Below, in pieces: positions 17,079 to 25,729 of a DNA stretch of 51,343 bases (positions are counted from its first letter, which is position 1; each line of letters opens with the position of its first letter). The notes below the pieces were generated by a model. The model was not told where the DNA came from. It searched no databases and was given only the letters and a program-made list of their open reading frames with translations. The translations under genes and the position numbers were made by a program. The stretch is taken from contig CAYFXE010000022.1 of assembly GCA_964347035.1 (NCBI GenBank), positions 1 through 51,343 on the forward strand. The letters are read 5' to 3'. This DNA comes from CAYFXE01 sp964347035. GTDB lineage: Bacteria > Acidobacteriota > Aminicenantia > Aminicenantales > Aminicenantaceae.

Positions 17079-18657
17079 TTCCTTTTTTCTCTGTTTCTTG
17101 GCCTCGAGTCCGCTTGATGATTTGATTGATCTCGTGTGTCGTCAGCCCGGCGGAAGGTCTCACCTCAATTTTTTGTTCCATTCCGGTTTTTACATCTCTT
17201 GCTGATACCTTTACCAGGCCATCGGCATCTATCTCAAAGGTGACGTCGATTTGGGGAATTCCCGCAGGAGCAGGTTGAATACCCACAAGATCAAACACAG
17301 CTAAAGACTTATTCAGGGAGGCAATCTCATTCTCCCCCTGCAGCACATGAATCTTCACTCTTCTCTGATTATCCTCCACCGTCGTAAACGGCATAGTTTT
17401 CTTGGCCGGGATTGTGGTATTCCTCTCGATGATCCTGACAAAAGTATTGTTCTCGGTTTCAATACCCAATGAGAGCGGAGTCACATCAAGAAGGACCACA
17501 ATATCGGTCATTCGTCCTTTCAGAATTCCTGATTGGATGGCGGCTCCGACCGCGACGATTTCCTCAGGGTTTATGTTCTGGACAGGATCTTTCCCGAAAA
17601 ATTCGGAAATCTTCTCTTTGATCAGAGGCATTCGTGTCTGTCCCCCGACGAGGATAACCTCTTCGATCTTGCTAGCATCTATTTTACCGTCGGCTAAGGC
17701 CTGATCGATATAGGGAAATGTTTTATCAACAATATCGTTGGTCAGCTCTTCCAACAAGGCCCTGGTCAGTGTCTTCTTTATATGTCTGGAAACTTCCTTA
17801 TCTGACCAGATGAAGGGTAGATTAATCTCGCTTTCCACCATAAAGGATAGCTCTTTCTTCGCTTTTTCTGCAGCCTCCTTCATCCTCTGGAGGGCAAACT
17901 TATCTTCCGTAAGGTCTATTTTGAATTCCTTCTTGAAATCTTCGATCAACCAATCCAAGATACGATTGTCAAAATCCTCTCCGCCGAGGAGAGAACTTCC
18001 GTTCGTCGCCAGAACGTTAAACACACCCTCACTGACTTCCATCAAAGTGATATCATAAGTCCCCCCGCCCATGTCATAGACAGCCACCACTGCCTCATTC
18101 TTGGTATCAAGCCCATAGGCCAAGCTCGCCGCAGTGGGTTCATTAAGCACTCGAAGCACCTTTAAGCCGGCAATCTCAGCAGCAACTTTGGTCGCTTGCC
18201 TCTGATGGTCGTTGAAGTGAGCAGGAACTGTCACGACGGCTTCATCGACCTCTTTTCCCAAGTAAGATTCTGCACATCTTTTTAGATAGCTCAAAATCAT
18301 CGACGAGATTTCTTGAGGACTGATCAAGTTCGAATCTATATCAACCACAACATCACCGTTCTCTGCCTCAGTCAATTTGTAAGGGATCTTGTCTCTCATC
18401 TGCTGCACATCTTCGGAATTAAATTTTTTTCCCATGAAGCGCTTGATGGCAAACACCGTTTGATCCGGGTTGGTTGTGGCCTGTCTCAAGGCCAAGTTCC
18501 CGACAATCTTTTCTCCACTAGAAGTAAAACACACCACAGACGGCGTTATAGGCTGTCCGTCGAGGTTGGGGATAACCTTGGCCCGGCCTTCTTCAAGATG
18601 GGCAACACAAGAATAGGTTGTTCCTAGATCAATACCGATCGCTTGCCCCATTTTCAC
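17056..18657 (-). CDS. dnaK: DnaK/Hsp70 chaperone without the helical lid
   Basis: The nucleotide-binding domain is intact: GIDLGTTYSCVA at the start, VTVPAHFNDHQRQATK, NEPTAASLAYG, YDMGGGTYDITLMEVSEG and EVILVGGQTRMP. The substrate-binding beta domain follows (LLDVTPLSLGIETE, RNTTIPAKKTMPF, DITFEID-like DVTFEIDADGLVKVSARD). The protein then stops at residue 533 after EINQIIKRTRGQ and a basic tail, where normal DnaK (about 640) continues with the alpha-helical lid. The end is set by overlap with dnaJ, with no sign of a frameshift. It lacks the EEVD-like tail. It should still cycle ATP but would hold peptides less tightly. The hrcA-grpE-dnaK-dnaJ order argues that it is the main DnaK of this locus. 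Confidence 0.93.
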   Translation of the reverse strand: MKMGQAIGIDLGTTYSCVAHLEEGRAKVIPNLDGQPITPSVVCFTSSGEKIVGNLALRQATTNPDQTVFAIKRFMGKKFNSEDVQQMRDKIPYKLTEAENGDVVVDIDSNLISPQEISSMILSYLKRCAESYLGKEVDEAVVTVPAHFNDHQRQATKVAAEIAGLKVLRVLNEPTAASLAYGLDTKNEAVVAVYDMGGGTYDITLMEVSEGVFNVLATNGSSLLGGEDFDNRILDWLIEDFKKEFKIDLTEDKFALQRMKEAAEKAKKELSFMVESEINLPFIWSDKEVSRHIKKTLTRALLEELTNDIVDKTFPYIDQALADGKIDASKIEEVILVGGQTRMPLIKEKISEFFGKDPVQNINPEEIVAVGAAIQSGILKGRMTDIVVLLDVTPLSLGIETENNTFVRIIERNTTIPAKKTMPFTTVEDNQRRVKIHVLQGENEIASLNKSLAVFDLVGIQPAPAGIPQIDVTFEIDADGLVKVSARDVKTGMEQKIEVRPSAGLTTHEINQIIKRTRGQETEKKGNGKKRLL

Positions 18658-19235
18658 ACGTCCTTCTTGGGAACTATGACTTTGACGAGAGAGGGGCGCA
18701 GAAGCCGGTTATGGAGCTTATACCCCTTCTGGAGTTCTTCAACTACCTCTGGTTCATCGACTTCATCAGACTCCTCGGTCATGAAGGCCTGATGGAGGTA
18801 GGGATCAAACTTACTCTCTTCGATCTCGATCGGAGTGATTCCCTGCTTAAGCAAGAGATCTCGATACTGCTTGTAGATCATCTGAACTCCTTCTCGGAAG
18901 CTCTTTCCGTTGCCTTCATCGCGACTCTCTAAAGCTCGTTCAAAGTTATCCAGGACTTCGAGAAGTTCTCTTAAGAATTCGCTGAGAGCGTAATCATAGT
19001 ATTCACTCTTTTCTCGTTCAAACCTCTTCCGAAGATTCTCCTTTTCAGCCAACTGCCTGACATAATCGGCCTTGATTTTCTCAATGTCTTTCTTCAACTC
19101 TCTGCATTCGGCTTCTTTCTTCCTTAGCTTTTTTTTTAAGCGTTTCTCCTCGTCTTGCTTTTTCTCGATTTCCTCATCCTTGCCTATCAGGTATTCTATT
19201 TCTATATCATCGTCCTTCTTGACCTTTTTTGGCAT
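18654..19235 (-). CDS. grpE: Nucleotide exchange factor GrpE
   Basis: A 193-residue protein with a long charged N-terminal coiled coil (KKLRKKEAECRELKKDIEKI, and ENLRKRFEREKSEYYDYA) and a C-terminal beta domain with the family signature near YLHQAFMTEESDEVDEPEVVEE and KGYKLHNRLLRPSLVKV. It releases ADP from DnaK. It overlaps dnaK by 4 bases (ATGA type), giving translational coupling, and starts 9 bases after hrcA. Confidence 0.94.
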   Translation of the reverse strand: MPKKVKKDDDIEIEYLIGKDEEIEKKQDEEKRLKKKLRKKEAECRELKKDIEKIKADYVRQLAEKENLRKRFEREKSEYYDYALSEFLRELLEVLDNFERALESRDEGNGKSFREGVQMIYKQYRDLLLKQGITPIEIEESKFDPYLHQAFMTEESDEVDEPEVVEELQKGYKLHNRLLRPSLVKVIVPKKDV

Positions 19236-19244
19236 CTTACCTCC

Positions 19245-20288
19245 TTACCGATTGAAGCTAATCGTTTGGCTCAGTTTCTTGGCAACATTATCGACCAGGG
19301 GGATAATCTTTTTATACGGAATTCTCTTCGGGCCTATGATTCCCAAGGAACCTAACACCTGGGTGTCATACCCATAGTGCGAAAGGACCAAAGAGCAGTC
19401 TGAAATATCGGCAATATCCAACTCAGAACCAATCATGACTTTCACGTTATCGAGACTGATAAAATCTGAAAGGAGCCTGGCTAGCTTGGCTTTTTCTTCA
19501 AATTTTTGAAACAGGGACTTTAGCTTGTCCGGATCAAAAAATTCAGGTTTATCTAAAAATTTCGATGTCCCATCCAGAAAGATCCGGTTTTCTTTCTCTT
19601 CCTGATGAATATAAGCTTTTAACAGCGTCGTGATTTTATGGATGATGTCCTCATACTTGAGCTTATACTTAGGGAGCTCACTCAGGAGATAATCCCGGAC
19701 ATAAAGAAGATTTTTTCCTCCAAAATTCGTGTTGATATATTCAGAAGCTCTATCCAACTCGACTTGAGTAAAATAGGCATGGGTCAGAACAATCTCTGTT
19801 AGGACAAGATTAAAGGATGTGATCAGGATAATCATCACTTTATTCTCAGATATTTTGATGAAGCGGAGGTGATGAAAATTTAGCCTTGAAATTCTGGGAG
19901 AGAGGACAAACCCCAGATTGTCCGAAAATTCGGCCAAGATTCTTGAAACCTGGGAGAGGAGAGAATTGAAATCCCCTTTTTGTAAGGAAAAATCACCGCT
20001 AGAAAACGTTATCTGCTTCTCAGGAAGAATCGCTTCCTCTAAAAGACTGTTGACATAGTATCGCAAGCCTTTATCCGTAGGGATGCGTCCTGCTGAGGTG
20101 TGAGGTTGATGGAGAAAACCAAATTCTTCCAGTTTGCCCATGACATTCCGGATTGTGGCAGAAGAGACGGAGAAAGGGCTTTTCTCCGCAATCCAACCCG
20201 AGCTTATCGGTTTTCCGACCTTGAGATAGCTCTCGACGATCAGACTAAGTATTTTCTTGTCTTTCTCTTTTAAATTCGGAGTTTTCAA
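19245..20288 (-). CDS. hrcA: Heat-shock repressor HrcA
   Basis: The 347-residue protein has an N-terminal winged helix (ILSLIVESYLKVGKPISSGW, then SSATIRNVMGKLEEFGFL and the HTSAGRIPTDKGLRYYV motif typical of HrcA) and the C-terminal GAF-like domain. HrcA binds CIRCE operators to repress chaperone genes until GroEL is titrated away. The start is TTG at 20288-20286, with GGAGA seven bases before it. A promoter lies immediately upstream. I found no CIRCE-like inverted repeat (TTAGCACTC/GAGTGCTAA) between this gene and the next one at 20479, which is unusual for a HrcA-led operon. Confidence 0.95.
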   Translation of the reverse strand: MKTPNLKEKDKKILSLIVESYLKVGKPISSGWIAEKSPFSVSSATIRNVMGKLEEFGFLHQPHTSAGRIPTDKGLRYYVNSLLEEAILPEKQITFSSGDFSLQKGDFNSLLSQVSRILAEFSDNLGFVLSPRISRLNFHHLRFIKISENKVMIILITSFNLVLTEIVLTHAYFTQVELDRASEYINTNFGGKNLLYVRDYLLSELPKYKLKYEDIIHKITTLLKAYIHQEEKENRIFLDGTSKFLDKPEFFDPDKLKSLFQKFEEKAKLARLLSDFISLDNVKVMIGSELDIADISDCSLVLSHYGYDTQVLGSLGIIGPKRIPYKKIIPLVDNVAKKLSQTISFNR

Positions 20289-20307
20289 CTGGTTTTCTCC
20301 AAAAAAT

Positions 20308-20337
20308 TTTATAGCATTAAATCCGAAATATTGTCAA
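20308..20337 (-). promoter_or_regulatory. Promoter of the hrcA-grpE-dnaK-dnaJ operon
   Basis: On the minus strand TTGACA (20337-20332), 18 bases, then TATAAA (20313-20308). Transcription would begin close to 20301, directly upstream of the ribosome-binding site, so the leader is very short. Confidence 0.6.
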
Positions 20338-20348
20338 ATCATACATAT

Positions 20349-20482
20349 AAACATCTCCGATTCCTTGATACGAGACCAAAAAAAGGATGTATATGAGTAA
20401 CCATGGCGAGGCCATATCCATCTGAGCCGCATGGAGGTTGGTGGGGGGTGCTTTCGGCGAAGATGGATTGGGCCTCGCTTAG
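20349..20482. mobile_element. MITE-A copy A, right end missing
   Basis: Begins AAACATCTCC and shares the TTGATACGAGAC lead and the CTGAGCCGCAT core (20422-20432) with copies at 41777 and 46879, followed by a GTGGG-rich part and CTTTCGGCGA. The right end runs into the stop codon of the MEMO gene (20479-20481), and no right inverted repeat is visible. Confidence 0.55.
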
Positions 20483-21285
20483 TTTATCCTGATTCCGGCA
20501 TAGCCGACGACTTCTTGAAAATCGCCTGTCACATCTCCTGAAGTCTGATATTTTATCAACTCTGCCTTCTTTGCTCCTAGTTCTAGGGAGGCTATAATGC
20601 CCGATGTGGTCGGCTGAAAACCGCACATGCTGATATTCTCGCGTTGTACTGTATCATAAAGACCAGAGGCATCGAGTTTCAATATCTTGTCTATGGCTAA
20701 AAAATCCTTTTTCCGAGCCGCCTCTTGGTCGATGTAATGACTCATATCTGTACTGGTCACGATCATCACCTCTTCTTTCGATTCTTTAATCCCCTTAGCA
20801 ACTGCCATCCCCAAGTCCTCAAGATCCTCGAAAGAAGCCTGATAAGCAATGCAGATGGGCACGATGTTAATATCTTTCTTGAAGAACTGAATAAAAGGGA
20901 GCTGGACCTCGAGAGAATGTTCTTGAAGATGGGCTGTCTGGTCTTCTGAAATGGCCTTGGAATGATGCATGATACGCTCGGCTAAGGTCGAATCGATGGA
21001 GACATCTCCAAGAGGAGTTTCCCAGGTCCCTTCCTTCATCATGGCTAGACGGGATTTTATGCTTCTATGGCTTGGCCCGAGGATAACAAACTTATTGGGA
21101 AGATGAACCGAGGAGAAGACCGCTCCGGCCACAGGACCGGAGTATATGACCCCGGCATGAGGGGAGACAACACACAGCCCCTTTTCTTTTTTTCTGGCCG
21201 GTTCCGCCATTCCATCGATCATCTCTCTCAGGTCTTTTTCCTGATGAGGATAGAAATATCCCGCCACCGATGCTTTTCTTCTCAA
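20479..21285 (-). CDS. amrB: MEMO1-family protein (AmmeMemoRadiSam system protein B)
   Basis: A 268-residue protein of the MEMO/AmrB family, related in fold to non-haem-iron class III extradiol dioxygenases. Conserved positions are visible: SPHAGVIYSGPVAG, LGPSHRS, STDMSHYID and MCGFQPTTS, giving His and Cys candidate ligands. In many genomes it lies with an AMMECR1 protein and a radical SAM enzyme (AmmeMemoRadiSam); neither is in this window. The biochemical role in bacteria is not established. It is followed by MITE-A copy A, which overlaps its stop, and is transcribed toward hrcA. Confidence 0.88.
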   Translation of the reverse strand: MRRKASVAGYFYPHQEKDLREMIDGMAEPARKKEKGLCVVSPHAGVIYSGPVAGAVFSSVHLPNKFVILGPSHRSIKSRLAMMKEGTWETPLGDVSIDSTLAERIMHHSKAISEDQTAHLQEHSLEVQLPFIQFFKKDINIVPICIAYQASFEDLEDLGMAVAKGIKESKEEVMIVTSTDMSHYIDQEAARKKDFLAIDKILKLDASGLYDTVQRENISMCGFQPTTSGIIASLELGAKKAELIKYQTSGDVTGDFQEVVGYAGIRIN

Positions 21286-21352
21286 TTTCTCCTCCTTGAT
21301 TACAAAATAGGATGGGGTTGGGATTTTGTCAATCTTTAGTTTCTGGCAGGAT

Positions 21353-22675
21353 TCAGATTTCTTCCTTTTTCTCCTTAAAGGAGATTTTTAATCCTTTTAA
21401 CTCTTCCAATATTGGGGAATAGATTTCAGGTCTGATAGGGATATGCACGCCAGTTTGGTTGATCTCCCCTTCCAGGATGAGGCGTGTCCCGATGGCCGCT
21501 GGAAGACCGACCGTTCTAGCCATGGACGAATCTCCACGAGGGATGCCAAAATCGACAAGAGAAGAAGTGATCTTTTCTTGTTTTCCCTCTTCATAAGAAG
21601 CAATGAAGCTGTGTTGGAGGATGATCATATCTCTCTCCCCCTCTTCGTACTGAAGCTTCTCGAGCATCTTGGCTCCCAAAATATCCAGAGGAGACCCTTT
21701 CTCGACAGGAAGGGGCTCATCGCTCATTAAGCTGAGCCATTCAAAACGGCTGATAATGTCAGAATCTTCTTCGATATTCAAATAGGAACATAAATCGCTC
21801 TTGAGCTTTTCCCCTGAAGGTTTAGACATCAAACGATACAGAAAATCCTTGTAGGTCATTCCTGTCCAATCCTCTTCTTTTTCCTCAAGAAGGCCAAGCT
21901 CGCCAATTTTCTTCATGGTGGAACACCAACCTTTGTTTCTCAGTGTGCCGCGGAGCATAACGTCTGTACTATGAATCCCATAAAGTTCGATGTAAGGGAT
22001 AGAATCTCGGTTTGGATAACCCTCAAATTCACCGAGTCCTTCGATGTCAATCATCTCATAATTGGCGAAAAGATTCTCCGGTTGAACAAAGATTTCTTTT
22101 CCGTCTTTTAGGAAACGGGCCGAATTTTTCCCGGCCAACAACACCCCGATCGGACTCCAAGAGAATTTATACCCAAAAGGATTGGTGTTTGCCTCGGGAG
22201 CGGGCAGACCTCCACAGTATGATGTGAAGCTCGTAATTTCTCCTCCTTTCTCCTCCACCTCGTGGATAATCCTCATCGCTTCCATGTGATCGATTCCTGG
22301 ATCTAATCCCAGTTCATTCAGGATGATGATGCCTGCCCTCTTGGCGGGGGCATCCAGATTTTTCATCGCTTCACTAACATAGGAGGTCGTTACCATATGC
22401 TTTTTATAGTCGATGCAGTACTGGGCCACCTTGGGGTGAAAAGAATAGGGCACCATACTGATCACGAGATCTGCTTTTGAAATTTCATCTCTCAATCCCT
22501 CCTCGTTTTTGAGGTTGAGCTCCTTGGCTTCGCCCTGGGGATGACCGTTGATGAGCCGAATGGCTTTGCTGACGGTCCGGCTGGCTACTTCAACCTCAAA
22601 TTCCGGCTGATCCAAGAGATACCTGACTAATGGTCTAGCAACAAGACCTGCTCCAAGAATCACAATTTTCTTCAT
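21353..22675 (-). CDS. Saccharopine dehydrogenase (glutamate-forming type)
   Basis: A 440-residue enzyme with a Rossmann start (VILGAGLVARPLVRYL), the substrate-domain stretch LNELGLDPGIDHMEAM and GGLPAPEANTNPFGYKFSWSP, both characteristic of the LYS9/AASS C-terminal half. It would oxidise saccharopine to glutamate and aminoadipate semialdehyde (lysine-degradation direction), or the reverse. The gene lies 21 bases downstream of the lysine-ketoglutarate reductase gene on the same strand, so the two halves of the animal bifunctional enzyme are separate adjacent genes here. Length and motifs are normal for the single-domain form. Confidence 0.9.
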   Translation of the reverse strand: MKKIVILGAGLVARPLVRYLLDQPEFEVEVASRTVSKAIRLINGHPQGEAKELNLKNEEGLRDEISKADLVISMVPYSFHPKVAQYCIDYKKHMVTTSYVSEAMKNLDAPAKRAGIIILNELGLDPGIDHMEAMRIIHEVEEKGGEITSFTSYCGGLPAPEANTNPFGYKFSWSPIGVLLAGKNSARFLKDGKEIFVQPENLFANYEMIDIEGLGEFEGYPNRDSIPYIELYGIHSTDVMLRGTLRNKGWCSTMKKIGELGLLEEKEEDWTGMTYKDFLYRLMSKPSGEKLKSDLCSYLNIEEDSDIISRFEWLSLMSDEPLPVEKGSPLDILGAKMLEKLQYEEGERDMIILQHSFIASYEEGKQEKITSSLVDFGIPRGDSSMARTVGLPAAIGTRLILEGEINQTGVHIPIRPEIYSPILEELKGLKISFKEKKEEI

Positions 22676-22696
22676 CGTCTTACTCCTTATTTATTG

Positions 22697-24007
22697 TTAT
22701 ATAAATTTTTTCATGTATTCATAATCAGGTGTAAAATCTCCTTTGTAGAGAATTACAGCTCTTTTCACAGAGTTGGGAAGCGAGCAATGTTCAAAATCCC
22801 CTGAAAAATCGGAAAGGACGATGGCTGGGACTAAAGGTTTGAGGGCCTGACTGAAGGCAATCGAGGATTCAAGGGATATTTCGGCCGGAAGGTTATCCAC
22901 GGCCATGACAACGACTCCCCTCCCCTCAAAACCATCGATTGTTTTGTCATCTAAAGGATCATAGATAAATACAGGATGGCCAGGATCTGTGGCTCGCACC
23001 GTGCATTCGATAGAACCTTCGACATCACAAGATATATCGCCGATGATTTTGAGGCGAGGAGAACGATCTGTTTTCCAGAGGTTCTTTAAGTGTTTTTTGG
23101 TCACAAACCTCGGATACTGTGGAGCCCAGTAGATGCAATTGACCAAGACAGAGAGGTGCGGAAGATAGGATTCAAAGATGGGTTTGTAATTTTGGGGATG
23201 ATCATAATAATCCTGAAGATCGAATTCATGTTGTTCCGATCGAGGAACAACCATATGTTCTTCCTTAAAGACAACCTTGTAGACTCTGTTGGCTGAATAA
23301 TTCTTACTCTTCACGAAATCCGATAAGCTTACTGGCGAAATCTCATTAAAAGGCAATAGATCAAAGATATCTTGGGCTCCTTGAGATACATGTCCATACC
23401 CTGAAAATCCACAAATCAGGGGAACAAGATCAGGGATGAGCCCTTCATTGCTTATGTTCCAGCCAATCTTTTTGATGATCTCTTTGGCCTCTATCAGGCT
23501 CTCGTATTCAAAAGCCTGATCGATCAAGGAAAAAGGGGTTTTCTTACCCAGCTTGTGCCATCGCTGTCCGAGAGCCCATAGTGTGTCAATCATCCCTGCT
23601 TGGCCAGCTTGCTTGCCGAAGAAGAGGAGTCTTTGCCCTTGGTCGTCTACGATCTTTTCATAATCGATCAACGTGCAGCGGAGTTCGACCAACTTTTTCA
23701 GCATCGGCATGTTATGGGACTGTCCTTTCGTCGTATGCGAGAAAAAAATGTAGACTTTATCAGCGGCGAAGAAATGTCCTGGGATTTCTTTTACGGCGAA
23801 AACGATCGGGCAAGGGGAAAGGTTTTCCTCAATTTTGGCTCCTTCACGGCCAAAATCCGAATCGGGGAAAGCCCGGATGGGAGATGGCTGAATCCAGATG
23901 TCGAAGCTATAGTTTTGGATGAGTTCTCGCACGTGGGCAGGTATCAAAGGAACCCGCCTCTCCCAAGGATTTTTATCTTCTCTTCGTATACCTATACAAG
24001 GTTTCAT
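22697..24007 (-). CDS. Lysine-ketoglutarate reductase (saccharopine-forming)
   Basis: A 436-residue protein with an alanine-dehydrogenase/PNT-type N-terminal domain (CIGIRREDKNPWERRVPLIP, with the Arg/Lys substrate region), then FAVKEIPGHFF, YIFFSHTTKGQSHNMPML and FFGKQAGQAGMID, as in the LKR half of AASS. A C-terminal segment after about residue 310 carries ISCDVEGSIECTVRATDPG. It condenses lysine and 2-oxoglutarate to saccharopine with NADPH. AGGAAAC precedes the ATG, and a good promoter lies 40 bases upstream. Co-transcription with the saccharopine dehydrogenase gene supports lysine catabolism. Confidence 0.88.
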   Translation of the reverse strand: MKPCIGIRREDKNPWERRVPLIPAHVRELIQNYSFDIWIQPSPIRAFPDSDFGREGAKIEENLSPCPIVFAVKEIPGHFFAADKVYIFFSHTTKGQSHNMPMLKKLVELRCTLIDYEKIVDDQGQRLLFFGKQAGQAGMIDTLWALGQRWHKLGKKTPFSLIDQAFEYESLIEAKEIIKKIGWNISNEGLIPDLVPLICGFSGYGHVSQGAQDIFDLLPFNEISPVSLSDFVKSKNYSANRVYKVVFKEEHMVVPRSEQHEFDLQDYYDHPQNYKPIFESYLPHLSVLVNCIYWAPQYPRFVTKKHLKNLWKTDRSPRLKIIGDISCDVEGSIECTVRATDPGHPVFIYDPLDDKTIDGFEGRGVVVMAVDNLPAEISLESSIAFSQALKPLVPAIVLSDFSGDFEHCSLPNSVKRAVILYKGDFTPDYEYMKKFI

Positions 24008-24043
24008 GTTTCCTGTTAGTCTTCCTGAAAACGTTGGGAAAGG

Positions 24044-24072
24044 ATTATGGCATAAAACTCAAAATGGGTCAA
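24044..24072 (-). promoter_or_regulatory. Promoter of the saccharopine-pathway genes
   Basis: On the minus strand TTGACC (24072-24067), 17 bases, CATAAT (24049-24044) with TGC directly before it. It lies 37 bases upstream of the ATG at 24007. Confidence 0.6.
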
Positions 24073-24134
24073 TTTTATCATGACATTTTGCTGTCAGCGT
24101 CAAAATTCCATGATGATTCTTACATTCAAAATTA

Positions 24135-24164
24135 TTGACTAGGTGGATTGATATTATTCATAAT
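24135..24164 (+). promoter_or_regulatory. Promoter of cysS, near-leaderless
   Basis: TTGACT (24135-24140), 18 bases, CATAAT (24159-24164). The expected transcription start at about 24171 nearly coincides with the ATG at 24173, and no Shine-Dalgarno is visible, so a leaderless mRNA is likely. Confidence 0.45.
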
Positions 24165-24172
24165 AGGCTCTG

Positions 24173-25567
24173 ATGATCCAGTTCTTCAACACCCTCAGCG
24201 GCCGAGTCGAACCCTTTCGCCCTATCGAACCCGGGGTGGTCAAACTTTACACTTGCGGCCCTACGGTCTATGATTTTCCTCACATCGGGAATTTCCGTGC
24301 CTATATTTTTGAGGATCTTCTGAAACGATTCCTCCAGTTCATGGGTTATAAAGTGATCCATGTGATGAACATCACTGATGTCGATGATAAAACTATAAAG
24401 GGGGCCAACACTGAGGGAGTAAATCTGGACGATTATACCCAGAAATACATCGATGCTTTCTACCGGGACATCGAAGTCCTGAATATCGCCAAAGCCGATG
24501 TCTATCCCCGAGCGACAAAGCACATTCCAGAGATGGTTGAGCTCATCAAAGGGCTTCTCGACAAAGGGTATGCCTACAAGAAGGAAGGCTCGATCTATTT
24601 CGACATCTCAAAATTTCCCGAGTACGGGAAGCTCTCAAAGATTGACCGCACCGAACTCAGGCCCGGACTCAGGGTAGAAGCGGATGAGTATGAAAAGGAA
24701 CATCCCCAGGATTTTGCCCTCTGGAAGCACAAAAAGGAGGGAGAACCTTCCTGGAACACAGAGGTCGGTGAGGGTCGACCTGGCTGGCACATTGAATGTT
24801 CTGTGATGAGTGCCAAATACCTGGGTGAATATTTTGATATCCACTGCGGTGGTGTGGACAACATCTTTCCTCATCATGAGAACGAAATTGCCCAGTCCGA
24901 AGCCTACTTCGGCAAACCTTTTGTTAACATGTGGCTCCACTGCCGGCATCTGATCGTCGATGGGGAAAAAATGTCCAAATCCAAAGGAAATTTCTACACC
25001 TTGGAAGATCTCTTCAAGCGTAAAGCGAATCCGATGGTACTGCGCTTTTTGCTTCTATCCACTCACTACCGAAAAAGGCTTAATTTTACTTTTAAAGCTC
25101 TCGACCAAGCCGGCGCATCCCTTCAACGCATAAAGGACTTCCTGAGCGAGCTAGAAAGACGCAAATTTGACGAGGGAGAAAACAAAGACATTTCTGCCTT
25201 GATCGAAGAAACCAAAAAGAAATTCATGGCCGGGCTTGGTGACGATCTAAATATTTCCGTGGCTTTGTCAGCATTCTTTGAAATGATTCGGAAGGTCAAT
25301 ATCCTGATGTCAGGCAGAAAAATCTACAGCGGCGACGCCGAGCAGCTTGTGGCTTTTATCCGGTCCATCGATACTGTCCTCGCCGTTCTGCCCAAGAAAG
25401 AGGAAGAAGCCTTGCCTCCAGAGCTAGCAAAAAAAATCGAGGAAAGAGAAAAGGCTCGAGCCCAGAAAAACTTTGAGCTGGCTGATCGCATCCGGGAAGA
25501 GCTGATCGGTCAGGGAATCCTTCTCGAAGACACTAAAGATGGAGTGAGATGGAAGAAAATCAGGTAG
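24173..25567 (+). CDS. cysS: Cysteinyl-tRNA synthetase
   Basis: Full-length 464-residue class I synthetase: YTCGPTVYDFPHIGNFRAY near residue 26 (HIGH-type motif with a zinc Cys), HIECSVM and FPHHENEIAQSE carry the other zinc ligands, and KMSKSKGNF is the KMSKS loop. The C-terminal anticodon-binding helices end RIREELIGQGILLED. It charges tRNA-Cys with cysteine. It diverges from the saccharopine genes. The start has no good ribosome-binding site but a promoter about 10 bases upstream, suggesting a leaderless transcript. Stop is TAG. Confidence 0.97.
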   Translation: MIQFFNTLSGRVEPFRPIEPGVVKLYTCGPTVYDFPHIGNFRAYIFEDLLKRFLQFMGYKVIHVMNITDVDDKTIKGANTEGVNLDDYTQKYIDAFYRDIEVLNIAKADVYPRATKHIPEMVELIKGLLDKGYAYKKEGSIYFDISKFPEYGKLSKIDRTELRPGLRVEADEYEKEHPQDFALWKHKKEGEPSWNTEVGEGRPGWHIECSVMSAKYLGEYFDIHCGGVDNIFPHHENEIAQSEAYFGKPFVNMWLHCRHLIVDGEKMSKSKGNFYTLEDLFKRKANPMVLRFLLLSTHYRKRLNFTFKALDQAGASLQRIKDFLSELERRKFDEGENKDISALIEETKKKFMAGLGDDLNISVALSAFFEMIRKVNILMSGRKIYSGDAEQLVAFIRSIDTVLAVLPKKEEEALPPELAKKIEEREKARAQKNFELADRIREELIGQGILLEDTKDGVRWKKIR

Positions 25568-25729
25568 GATGAATCGAAAACACGCGGAATTTCCCAAGCG
25601 AGACCTGTTCTCGCGTAAGCATGCTTCGCTCTCCTCTCAATTTGGGAGAGGAACCATGCCCGCTCAGCCCTGCTCACGGTTTTCTCAACACCCCACCTGA
25701 TTCTTAAATTAATCTTTTATAAAAGAAAA

